Positions 1 through 3,676 of a DNA stretch of 5,075 nt are shown piece after piece. The DNA lies in contig JAJTDX010000135.1 of assembly GCA_021298235.1 (NCBI GenBank), forward strand, positions 1 through 5,075. Direction: 5' to 3'. Below the pieces are notes generated by a model that searched no databases, was not told the origin of the DNA, and saw only the letters and a list, made by a program, of their open reading frames with translations. Position 1 is the first letter of the stretch. Each line of letters starts with the position of its first letter. Made by a program: the position numbers and the translations under genes. The stretch comes from Cryomorphaceae bacterium (GTDB lineage Bacteria; Bacteroidota; Bacteroidia; Flavobacteriales; Crocinitomicaceae).

Positions 1-7
1 AAAAGCA

Positions 8-50
8 AGTCTCGACCTTGACTCGCAAAGCCTCGTCTGCGGTCTCGACT
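8..50. other. Stem-loop 1 with 12-nt apical loop
   Basis: An imperfect hairpin is visible: AGTC (8-11) pairs with GACT (47-50), GACC (14-17) with GGTC (41-44), and GAC (20-22) with GTC (35-37). Small internal loops (TC/TC and TT/TGC) separate these helices, and the apical loop is TCGCAAAGCCTC (23-34). The same 12-nt loop tops stem-loop 3 at 104-163, on a different stem. No T-run follows on either strand, so it is not a simple terminator. It could act as RNA or as folded single-stranded DNA; the strand in use is unknown. The left window edge may cut off further copies. Confidence 0.55.
22..35 (+). repeat. 14-bp direct repeat, copy 1
   Basis: CTCGCAAAGCCTCG occurs exactly here and again at 129-142. 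Each copy forms the apical loop plus closing C-G pair of a separate predicted hairpin. An 8-bp repeat, GTCTCGAC, also occurs at 9-16 and 42-49 in the same GC-rich region. Confidence 0.85.
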
Positions 51-65
51 CGACCCCCACTGCTA

Positions 66-85
66 GACCCCCTATCCAGGGGGTC
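66..85. other. Stem-loop 2, GACCCCC hairpin
   Basis: A perfect 7-bp inverted repeat, GACCCCC (66-72) and GGGGGTC (79-85), closes a 6-nt loop (TATCCA). It lies between the two stem-loops that share an apical loop. GTCGTCGC follows rather than a T-run, so it does not look like an intrinsic terminator in the + direction. An 8-bp palindrome, GGCCGGCC, lies just downstream at 93-100. Confidence 0.6.
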
Positions 86-103
86 GTCGCTAGGCCGGCC
101 ATT

Positions 104-163
104 GCGACCGCTGCCGGCTGAACGAGTGCTCGCAAAGCCTCGCACCGTTCCTCTGGCGGTCGC
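104..163. other. Stem-loop 3, long GC-rich hairpin with the shared loop
   Basis: GCGACCGC (104-111) pairs perfectly with GCGGTCGC (156-163). Inside it, GAACG-A-GTGC (120-129) pairs with GCACCGTTC (142-150), giving nine pairs with one bulged A at 125. The apical loop TCGCAAAGCCTC (130-141) is identical to that of stem-loop 1. An internal loop (112-119 against 151-155) separates the two helices. The element stops where the sequence switches from GC-rich to almost pure A/T at 166. Folding is inferred by eye; no energy was calculated. Confidence 0.6.
129..142 (+). repeat. 14-bp direct repeat, copy 2
   Basis: Exact second copy of CTCGCAAAGCCTCG (first copy at 22-35). The flanking bases differ but still pair around it: TGC/GCA here, GA/TC outside the C-G pair in copy 1. 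This suggests the loop is kept while the stem varies. Confidence 0.85.
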
Positions 164-165
164 TG

Positions 166-202
166 AAAAAATAAAAAAATAAAAAAATAAAAATAAAAAA
201 AT
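166..202 (+). repeat. A-tract run with T about every 8 bp
   Basis: Runs of 5 to 7 A are broken by single T at 172, 180, 188, 194 and 202, a degenerate tandem of (A7T). It follows the GC-rich structured region and precedes the first gene. It may be a slippage-prone microsatellite or an AT-rich promoter upstream (UP-like) element. The 8-bp spacing does not match the helical repeat needed for strong phased A-tract bending. Confidence 0.75.
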
Positions 203-246
203 GAAAAGTAGTGTATCGTCGGGCGATTTAATAAAAAGGAAAAAAA

Positions 247-435
247 ATGAAATTTAAATATTATGATAATGCTGGCGGGTGGGAAAATAAAAAATTAGTT
301 TTTGAGTGTGTCGCAAAAACAATTAAAGAAGCTGATAATACAATAAAAGAAATATTAAAGAAAAATAAATTTATTGGTTGTCAGTGTTTTAAGGAAAAAG
401 AAAATGACAGCAACAATATTGGAAGTGGCGTGTAA
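247..435 (+). CDS. Small phage-type hypothetical protein (62 aa)
   Basis: I do not recognise a characterised family. The protein is AT-rich in codon use and Lys-rich. It has a soluble N-terminus (YYDNAGGWENKK, residues 5-16), a strand-like LVFEC (17-21), then a charged helix KEADNTIKEILKKN (about 27-40) and a GCQC pair of cysteines at 44-47. The ATG is preceded by AAAAAGGA (233-240) with a 6-nt gap, a good ribosome binding site. The last 32 bp overlap the next gene in another frame, suggesting co-translation. Short A/T-rich genes of this kind are common in phage early regions; the function is unknown. The long antisense reading frame below it is judged a shadow. Confidence 0.7.
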   Translation: MKFKYYDNAGGWENKKLVFECVAKTIKEADNTIKEILKKNKFIGCQCFKEKENDSNNIGSGV

Positions 436-640
436 GATTGGAGTGTTGAAAACGAACATTCAAGATAATGAGCTTTCTTTGAGATTGTATAATCCACCAG
501 TGACAGTAAAATTGGAGTTTCCTGAAAGTGTTGAAGACCATCAGATGATGGTGGATTTGTGCGACTGTAAGTTAACAAATTTGCACTATCTTCGTGTGAA
601 AGGTGGTGGCAAGTTGTATCTTCGTCAAAAGGAGAATTGA
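404..640 (+). CDS. Small phage-type hypothetical protein (78 aa)
   Basis: Not recognised. The start chosen is the ATG at 404, because AAGG (391-394) lies 9 nt upstream and the start falls inside the end of the preceding gene (32-bp overlap), as expected for a coupled pair. An in-frame extension to 374 lacks a clear ribosome site. The product has no membrane segment. It looks mainly beta-structured: alternating hydrophobic stretches ELSLRLY, VTVKLEF and LHYLRVKG lie around residues 23-70, with a Gly-Gly-Gly turn near the C-terminus and a basic tail. Three cysteines occur (one near residue 10, two in DLCDC), but there is no metal-binding spacing. Function unknown. Confidence 0.7.
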   Translation: MTATILEVACKIGVLKTNIQDNELSLRLYNPPVTVKLEFPESVEDHQMMVDLCDCKLTNLHYLRVKGGGKLYLRQKEN

Positions 641-722
641 AAGTGTAAGAAATTGGTCGATGGTTGATTTTGATTTTTGAGTTTTGTTTTGGTTTTTCAC
701 ATCTGTTACAAAGGTTACACAC
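641..722 (+). other. Short intergenic gap with T/G-rich tract
   Basis: 82 bp between genes. Positions about 660-697 on the + strand are almost only T and G with a few A, with repeated runs of 4 to 5 T. No hairpin precedes it, so it is not a clear intrinsic terminator. AAAGG at 710-714 is the ribosome site of the next gene. No strong promoter is apparent. Confidence 0.4.
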
Positions 723-1379
723 ATGGCCCGTAAAGGCAAAAACAGCATTCACGTGAACAAGGTTTCTAACGAGCAGCTTCTCGAATCGTACACTGCGATG
801 AAGCGTGGTGACATGTCCAAGAAGGACGCGATTGACTATCTCAAGTCAACGTTTGTCGACCGTGAACTGAAGGATGACGACCGGCAGGCGGTAGCTGAAG
901 CACTCTATCGCAAGATTTTTACCAAGAACGAAGCGAACCCGAAGGCAGAGGGTATTATCCCACGAGCCATTCGTCGCAACCAACTGTCAAGTGCAAAGTT
1001 GGAGAAGTTCGAGGCTCTCACCGCGATTGGGACTGTCCAAGAGTTGCAGGACAAGATTGGCGACGAAGTTCTCATGAACAAGTTGCACGCGTCGGCTGAG
1101 GCACAAAAGGTTTCGCTGTCAGAAATGTGGCGGAACACGGTCCAGTCCATGAAGATTCAGATTCCAAAGCTGCAAGCGATTCAATCTGAGTCGCAATCGA
1201 TTCTCAGCTTTGTTGGTGCTTCCGAAGATGGTACCTACTGGACTCCGGGACGTGCGAAGGCTGATGGGTTAGACGACATCCTTTACTCGAAGGGTGATGA
1301 GTCGGTACCGGGATTGGGACTGGACACTCTCGGACAGTTGTTCGCCTCGCTCGAAGATGATGGTGACAGCGACGAGTAG
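723..1379 (+). CDS. Hypothetical protein (218 aa), acidic C-terminus
   Basis: The largest gene here; not recognised. The ATG at 723 has AAAGG (710-714) with an 8-nt gap. A TTG 39 bp upstream is in frame but has no ribosome site and would add an unlikely Phe/Trp-rich leader. The N-terminus is basic (MARKGKN), and residues about 17-150 look mostly alpha-helical and highly charged. A Gly/Tyr/Trp-containing segment follows (EDGTYWTPGRAKADG, about 169-183), and the tail is strongly acidic (LEDDGDSDE). No signal peptide or membrane segment is seen. The helical body with basic start and acidic tail could suit a nucleic-acid or protein scaffold, but that is a guess. Base composition is clearly more GC-rich than the preceding pair, suggesting separate ancestry. 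It ends in tandem TAG TAG stops. Confidence 0.85.
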   Translation: MARKGKNSIHVNKVSNEQLLESYTAMKRGDMSKKDAIDYLKSTFVDRELKDDDRQAVAEALYRKIFTKNEANPKAEGIIPRAIRRNQLSSAKLEKFEALTAIGTVQELQDKIGDEVLMNKLHASAEAQKVSLSEMWRNTVQSMKIQIPKLQAIQSESQSILSFVGASEDGTYWTPGRAKADGLDDILYSKGDESVPGLGLDTLGQLFASLEDDGDSDE

Positions 1380-1399
1380 TAGTGTTTATCCTACCACTC

Positions 1400-1416
1400 A
1401 TTGTATTCTTTACAAT
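1400..1416. repeat. Inverted repeat ATTGTA / TACAAT
   Basis: A perfect 6-bp inverted repeat with a 5-bp spacer, in the 109-bp gap after the 218-aa gene. No T-run follows directly. It is one of three small inverted repeats in this gap (also 1423-1435 and 1455-1474), so it could be an operator half-site pair or a weak hairpin in the 3' end of the upstream mRNA. Confidence 0.4.
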
Positions 1417-1439
1417 CTTCAAAATGATTCTCATTCATA

Positions 1440-1469
1440 TTGAAGAAACTACTGGATACAAACTATAGT
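1440..1469 (+). promoter_or_regulatory. Possible sigma70-type promoter with palindromic -10
   Basis: TTGAAG (1440-1445, 4 of 6 matches to TTGACA), an 18-bp spacer and TATAGT (1464-1469, 5 of 6 to TATAAT) precede the A1S_2505-like gene. The -10 lies inside a perfect 12-bp palindrome, AAACTATAGTTT (1460-1471), flanked by GATA and TATC, a layout suitable for a repressor site. If real, transcription would start near 1476. That is very close to the GAGGGG ribosome site of the GTG start at 1489 and would favour the internal ATG at 1561. Prediction by eye only. Confidence 0.4.
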
Positions 1470-1488
1470 TTATCAGAGGGGAACGGCG

Positions 1489-2091
1489 GTGAACACATAT
1501 ATACGCTTAGTACCCTTTTTTTTCTTACATTGTTTTACTCTAACAAATGAAGTGAATAAAATGGAACTGCCCGCATTGGGTGCTATTGGACATAGAGATA
1601 TTTTCGTTTTTCAAACAAATGAAAATGGTTTTCATGGGGCTGGTAGTGCCGGATGGGCTTATATGGGCAGAGCATCAGGATGGGAAAATAATAAAAAATT
1701 TCAAAATCAATGGAACAGTGGCAATCGCGTTAGAGGGTTGTTTGCTGTCCTTCGAATATCCAGCGGGCTAATGGCTGGAACAGATGGAATTGGGTGGGGT
1801 ATCCTCACGTGTACTACAGCAGTCCAACCCCGCAGCGTGCCACTTGAAGAAATAGAGGCACAGCTTAAAGAGCTGTATTCGTATACAAAAAGGACGCCCT
1901 TCCTCAATTTTTTAATTGCTCCGATTGGCACGGGGCATGCTGGATGGAGCCAAGATGAAATGTGGGAAGTGTATGTAAATGCCACAGAGGGCCGCTTTCC
2001 TCGCAATTGGTTCGTAATTAAAAACGGGTCTCGTGTCTCATTTGAAAAAGTGTTTGATTCAGAAAAAGGAAGAATGTATGTCCAAAGCTGA
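1489..2091 (+). CDS. A1S_2505-like phage non-structural protein
   Basis: The core matches from memory the phage family with the pattern VFGSN..G.HG.GAA ... IG.G.AG. Here DIFVFQTNENGFHGAGSA spans residues 37-54, a Gly-rich GLMAGTDGIGWGI segment spans 93-105, VPLEEIEAQLKEL (117-129) follows, and APIGTGHAGW closes the core at 144-153. These Gly-rich turns recall ligand-binding loops of macro-type folds, but no activity is established. The start is uncertain. GTG 1489 has a strong GAGGGG site (7-nt gap) but adds a 24-residue hydrophobic leader (PFFFLHCF) that family members are not expected to have. ATG 1561 has a weaker GAAG (8-nt gap) and gives a 176-aa protein beginning close to the domain. 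The 3' end overlaps the next gene by 14 bp. Some conserved positions differ (FVFQTN instead of VFGSN), indicating a divergent member. Confidence 0.8.
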   Translation: MNTYIRLVPFFFLHCFTLTNEVNKMELPALGAIGHRDIFVFQTNENGFHGAGSAGWAYMGRASGWENNKKFQNQWNSGNRVRGLFAVLRISSGLMAGTDGIGWGILTCTTAVQPRSVPLEEIEAQLKELYSYTKRTPFLNFLIAPIGTGHAGWSQDEMWEVYVNATEGRFPRNWFVIKNGSRVSFEKVFDSEKGRMYVQS

Positions 2092-2263
2092 AACTAGCCC
2101 CAAGCCGACCCTTGTTCTTTATCCGCGTGATAAGAATGGGAAGATTGTTGAAGGAGCTAGTAAGTTAGTTAAGCAGGGCAAACCTGCTGACTTGTGGAAT
2201 TGGATGAATCAAGTTACCCCAAAATGTCTAAAAAAGGGAGAGCCATGGGAATCCTCGCAGTAG
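2078..2263 (+). CDS. Small hypothetical protein (61 aa)
   Basis: Not recognised. The ATG at 2078 is preceded by AAGGA (2066-2070) with a 7-nt gap and lies inside the end of the A1S_2505-like gene (14-bp overlap), so the pair is probably co-translated. The longer in-frame start at 2033 has no ribosome site and overlaps more. The product is basic and soluble. It has a strand-like TLVLYPRDKNGK (11-22) with a beta-turn, then a helix around SKLVKQGKPADLWNWMNQ (28-45) with two Trp near residues 40 and 42. A single Cys (50) leaves no metal site. The last 19 bp overlap the next gene. Confidence 0.7.
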   Translation: MSKAETSPKPTLVLYPRDKNGKIVEGASKLVKQGKPADLWNWMNQVTPKCLKKGEPWESSQ

Positions 2264-2532
2264 TACTAAAAACACGAGGGGCAAAGCTCCGTAAGTTCAA
2301 TATTCATGTAGAAGACTATATGGATATTATTGAACTGCGAAAAGAATATTTCCATCAAACTGATGAAGTATTCAAAAAGGAAAATAATCCCAAAAAAGCT
2401 TTCAAAGAACTTAACAGAGTAAATAATCTGTATTTGAAGCATTTTCAAGAAAGGTGGGATTATCATATTCTTGAGAGGTTTTGCCAAATGCAACAAATCC
2501 ACAATGTTATTCAAAGGAAAAGATACGAATGA
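2245..2532 (+). CDS. Hypothetical helical protein (95 aa)
   Basis: Not recognised. ATG 2245 is favoured by AGGGAG (2235-2240) 4 nt upstream, a slightly short but usable spacing. Earlier in-frame starts (GTG 2194, ATG 2224) lack a ribosome site and lengthen the overlap. The protein begins with a short hydrophobic strand (GILAVVLK) and continues as a highly charged, Lys/Glu-rich, probably all-helical chain: EDYMDIIELRKEYF, then KKAFKELNRVNNLYLKHF, then WDYHILERFCQMQQIH. Tyr, Phe and His are frequent. No membrane segment or known catalytic motif is seen. It overlaps the preceding gene by 19 bp and its stop shares ATGA with the next start, so the four genes from 1489 to 2750 look like one translationally coupled unit. 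Confidence 0.7.
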   Translation: MGILAVVLKTRGAKLRKFNIHVEDYMDIIELRKEYFHQTDEVFKKENNPKKAFKELNRVNNLYLKHFQERWDYHILERFCQMQQIHNVIQRKRYE

Positions 2533-2750
2533 GCACAAACTCAGAAAAAATCACTAAAGATTTGGAATGGGTCAGTGAAAATCTTCCAATTGGCCGAAAA
2601 GTGTTCGTAAAGAGCACTGGCACCAACGGAAAAATCATGACGGAACCTCGGGTATTAACCAACCGAGAGACTAAAGAATCCAAAGTTTGTCTTTGGGTCA
2701 CTGGTCATAATGAATGGTTTCCTGTCAGGGATTTGGCTAAGCGAGCCTAA
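2529..2750 (+). CDS. Small protein, possible SH3-like beta-barrel (73 aa)
   Basis: ATG 2529 overlaps the previous TGA as ATGA, with AAAGGA (2513-2518) 10 nt upstream. An in-frame extension to 2481 is not supported by a ribosome site. After a short helical N-terminus (residues 5-18), the sequence alternates strands and turns: IGRKVFVKS, TGTNGKI, PRVLTNRETKESKVCLWV, then NEWFPVRDL (61-69). A G..V.V...G..G.I strand followed by a W-F-P-V..L strand is the look of small SH3/KOW-type barrels that bind nucleic acid or protein. This fold call is inference from pattern alone; no family name is claimed. It is the last gene of its cluster and is followed by a strong terminator. Confidence 0.75.
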   Translation: MSTNSEKITKDLEWVSENLPIGRKVFVKSTGTNGKIMTEPRVLTNRETKESKVCLWVTGHNEWFPVRDLAKRA

Positions 2751-2765
2751 AGTGCTCATAAAGCC

Positions 2766-2777
2766 GTCAAATTTGAC
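2766..2777. repeat. 12-bp palindrome GTCAAATTTGAC
   Basis: A perfect 12-bp palindrome that shares bases 2774-2777 with the left arm of the terminator stem. Its GTCAAATTTG portion recurs as a direct repeat at 2842-2851, just past the terminator. It could be an operator pair or an alternative fold competing with the terminator. Confidence 0.5.
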
Positions 2778-2823
2778 CCAGAATGCGTTATTTTTGAAAA
2801 TGCGTGTTCTGGGTCATCTTTTT
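2774..2823 (+). terminator. Rho-independent terminator
   Basis: TGACCCAGAA (2774-2783) pairs perfectly with TTCTGGGTCA (2807-2816), a 10-bp stem. TCTTTTT (2817-2823) follows directly. The 23-nt loop contains a small ATTT/AAAT helix. The element begins 23 bp after the stop of the 73-aa gene and ends the transcription unit of the 1489-2750 cluster. Confidence 0.9.
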
Positions 2824-2853
2824 CATTTCGGTGCAGTATAAGTCAAATTTGGG

Positions 2854-2865
2854 CTAGGCGAACGC
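2854..2865 (+). repeat. 12-bp direct repeat CTAGGCGAACGC, copy 1
   Basis: Exact copy recurs at 5031-5042. Each is followed by a related GC-rich string (GGCGAAGCG here, AGTGAGC there), so similarity extends beyond the exact 12 bp. Here it leads into the hairpin at 2861-2883. Confidence 0.7.
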
Positions 2866-2883
2866 GGCGAAGCGGGCCGCGTT
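2861..2883. other. GC-rich hairpin upstream of zinc-ribbon gene
   Basis: AACGCGGC (2861-2868) and GCCGCGTT (2876-2883) form a perfect 8-bp stem with a 7-nt loop. The following TTGTTCTCT is only weakly U-rich, so it could be a second, weaker terminator. It could also be a structured leader protecting the mRNA of the gene starting at 2907. A TATAAG at 2837-2842 could serve as a -10 box upstream, but no good -35 is seen. Confidence 0.5.
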
Positions 2884-2906
2884 GTTCTCTAGCTCGGGAG
2901 GTTAAT

Positions 2907-3029
2907 GTGCCGAAGCAGATGAATGGAGCTACCTACAAGTGCCCGAAGTGCAAACGCACAGAGCGGGCGTGGAACGGTGTAAAGCCAAAGTGCCACAAGT
3001 GCAATAAAACAATGAAGCGAGTGGCCTGA
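2907..3029 (+). CDS. Zinc-ribbon microprotein (40 aa)
   Basis: A 40-residue gene with a GTG start and a strong GGGAGG site (2896-2901) five nt upstream. Two CXXC knuckles are visible: C12-P-K-C15 and C29-H-K-C32, spaced by 13 residues. This is the classic four-cysteine zinc-ribbon layout, and the protein is very basic (more than ten Lys/Arg), with Trp22 in the middle of the ribbon. Such small ribbons bind nucleic acid or act as adaptors to RNA polymerase or other proteins; which applies here is unknown. It is followed 24 bp later by the membrane microprotein gene and probably shares its transcript. The ATG two bases upstream, in another frame, stops after a few codons, so GTG is the only workable start. 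Confidence 0.75.
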   Translation: MPKQMNGATYKCPKCKRTERAWNGVKPKCHKCNKTMKRVA

Positions 3030-3053
3030 CGCACGCTGCGGAAAGGATGAGGA

Positions 3054-3194
3054 ATGTATCAGTCAGTAATCCATGCGTTTATAACAGGATTAGCCATTGG
3101 TGTATCGACAGTTTGTGCGTTTCAGCTTGGAACGGCAATCGCAAAGTATTTGGCACGGAAAGATATTTCAAGTGATAAGGATGGGGGCGAATGA
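3054..3194 (+). CDS. Single-helix membrane microprotein (46 aa)
   Basis: The product has one hydrophobic segment at about residues 5-30 (VIHAFITGLAIGVSTVCAF and beyond), rich in small Gly/Ala/Ser/Thr residues. A polar, charged tail follows (KYLARKDISSDKDGGE). AAAGGA (3042-3047) supplies a ribosome site 6 nt upstream, and the stop overlaps the next start as ATGA, which strongly supports this frame. A second ATG at 3047 opens a 42-codon frame in another register, but it has no coupled stop and reads as an unlikely Cys/Trp-rich peptide. Size and layout resemble small phage inner-membrane proteins (holin-like, spanin-accessory or superinfection-type), but no specific family is recognised. Confidence 0.7.
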   Translation: MYQSVIHAFITGLAIGVSTVCAFQLGTAIAKYLARKDISSDKDGGE

Positions 3195-3487
3195 GCGACG
3201 ACAAGATGCGAGCGAAGTTTGAGAAGCGGGCTAAGGAGTATAGGGTATCTTGCGACGACATTTTTGCGTGGCAGTTTTGGCAAGCGGCCTACACTGCCGG
3301 ACGGAAGGCGGAGCGGGAGGAAGTTAATTGTAAAATTGAAAGGCTGCTTACTGAATTTCGACATTTTATCGAGGAAGTGGAGCAAACTGGCATCTATTAC
3401 GACGATGCGAGAGTAGGTACAGCATTAGCTAACGCTTGGCGTGTTTTTGACGATACAGCAGCACAGATTCGGGGCGGGCACCGTTAA
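3191..3487 (+). CDS. Phage-type hypothetical protein (98 aa)
   Basis: The ATG overlaps the stop of the membrane microprotein gene (ATGA), with AAGGA (3177-3181) 9 nt upstream. The protein is charged and helical: a basic N-terminal helix (KMRAKFEKRAKEYR), then DIFAWQFWQAAYTAGRKAEREE (23-44), then a coiled-coil-like stretch KIERLLTEFRHFIEEVEQTG (48-67) and a second helix around 75-93. The W..AY.AGR.A pattern is frequent in small phage proteins whose role is unknown, so I place it in that general class from memory without a named family. A single Cys pair (21, 47) is not a metal site. It ends just before the repeat-rich noncoding stretch. Confidence 0.75.
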   Translation: MSDDKMRAKFEKRAKEYRVSCDDIFAWQFWQAAYTAGRKAEREEVNCKIERLLTEFRHFIEEVEQTGIYYDDARVGTALANAWRVFDDTAAQIRGGHR

Positions 3488-3521
3488 CGTTCGCTAAAGA
3501 CTGATAACGTTCTTTAAAGAC
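3483..3521 (+). repeat. Two direct repeats TAACGTTCnnTAAAGAC
   Basis: TAACGTTCGCTAAAGAC (3485-3501) and TAACGTTCTTTAAAGAC (3505-3521) match at 15 of 17 positions with a 20-bp period. Copy 1 begins within the last codon and stop of the 98-aa gene. The core GTTAACGTTC recurs downstream on both strands at 3616-3642, and TAAAGAC occurs a third time at about 3598-3604. An iteron-like or operator array is possible. Confidence 0.65.
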
Positions 3522-3525
3522 GTAG

Positions 3526-3555
3526 AATACTTACAGGTGATAAATGTAAGTGTTG
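3526..3555 (+). other. AT-rich hairpin, possible weak terminator
   Basis: AATACTTACA (3526-3535) pairs with TGTAAGTGTT (3545-3554), ten pairs with one G-U and a 9-nt loop. GTTTTAAC follows; a GTTGTT/AACAAC inverted repeat overlaps its right arm. The stem is AT-rich and the T-run is short, so termination after the 98-aa gene is possible but not secure. Confidence 0.35.
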
Positions 3556-3614
3556 TTTTAACAACCGTCTCAATTCGGTGTTTCTCAAGCGGACCGATAA
3601 AGACTTGAAAGCAG

Positions 3615-3643
3615 CGTTAGCGTTCGTCCTAAGAACGTTAACG
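3615..3643. other. 11-bp hairpin built from GTTAACGTTC motifs
   Basis: CGTTAGCGTTC (3615-3625) pairs with GAACGTTAACG (3633-3643), with one G-U pair and a 7-nt loop. The right arm is the exact reverse complement of GTTAACGTTC at 3483-3492. With the two upstream direct copies this gives four related motifs in 160 bp. As an inverted repeat about 34 bp ahead of the 3677 start, it may be a protein-binding site; TATATT at 3645-3650 would be a -10 box beside it. Confidence 0.5.
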
Positions 3644-3676
3644 ATATATTGTAGTGACTTACACCACTTTTTAAGC

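Noticed and set aside
1..165. CRISPR array suggested by the repeated 14-mer
   Set aside because: Only two copies about 107 bp apart, no regular spacers, and the copies sit in different hairpins.
3..182. A forward open frame without a start through the GC-rich left edge, possibly the end of an upstream gene
   Set aside because: Another forward frame (to 121) and one reverse frame are also open here because GC-rich DNA has few stops. The region is dominated by repeats and hairpins. It cannot be excluded without upstream sequence.
201..257. An 18-codon frame from the ATG in the A-tract
   Set aside because: Very short, no ribosome site, low-complexity start; not supported as a leader peptide.
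381..752. A 123-codon antisense open frame covering the 404-640 gene
   Set aside because: Composition is rich in Ser, Leu, Pro and His as expected for a shadow frame, no ribosome site was found, and both sense genes beneath it have good sites.
1423..1435. Fur-box-like AATGATTCTCATT
   Set aside because: Only a partial resemblance to the iron-box core; a 5-bp inverted repeat in AT-rich DNA is expected by chance.
3653..3672. AGTG/CACT stem followed by T-run as a terminator
   Set aside because: Four base pairs are too few for a convincing intrinsic terminator.
3578..3676. GTG extension of the Lys-rich 55-aa protein
   Set aside because: No ribosome site, and it would read through the repeat-built hairpin at 3615-3643.
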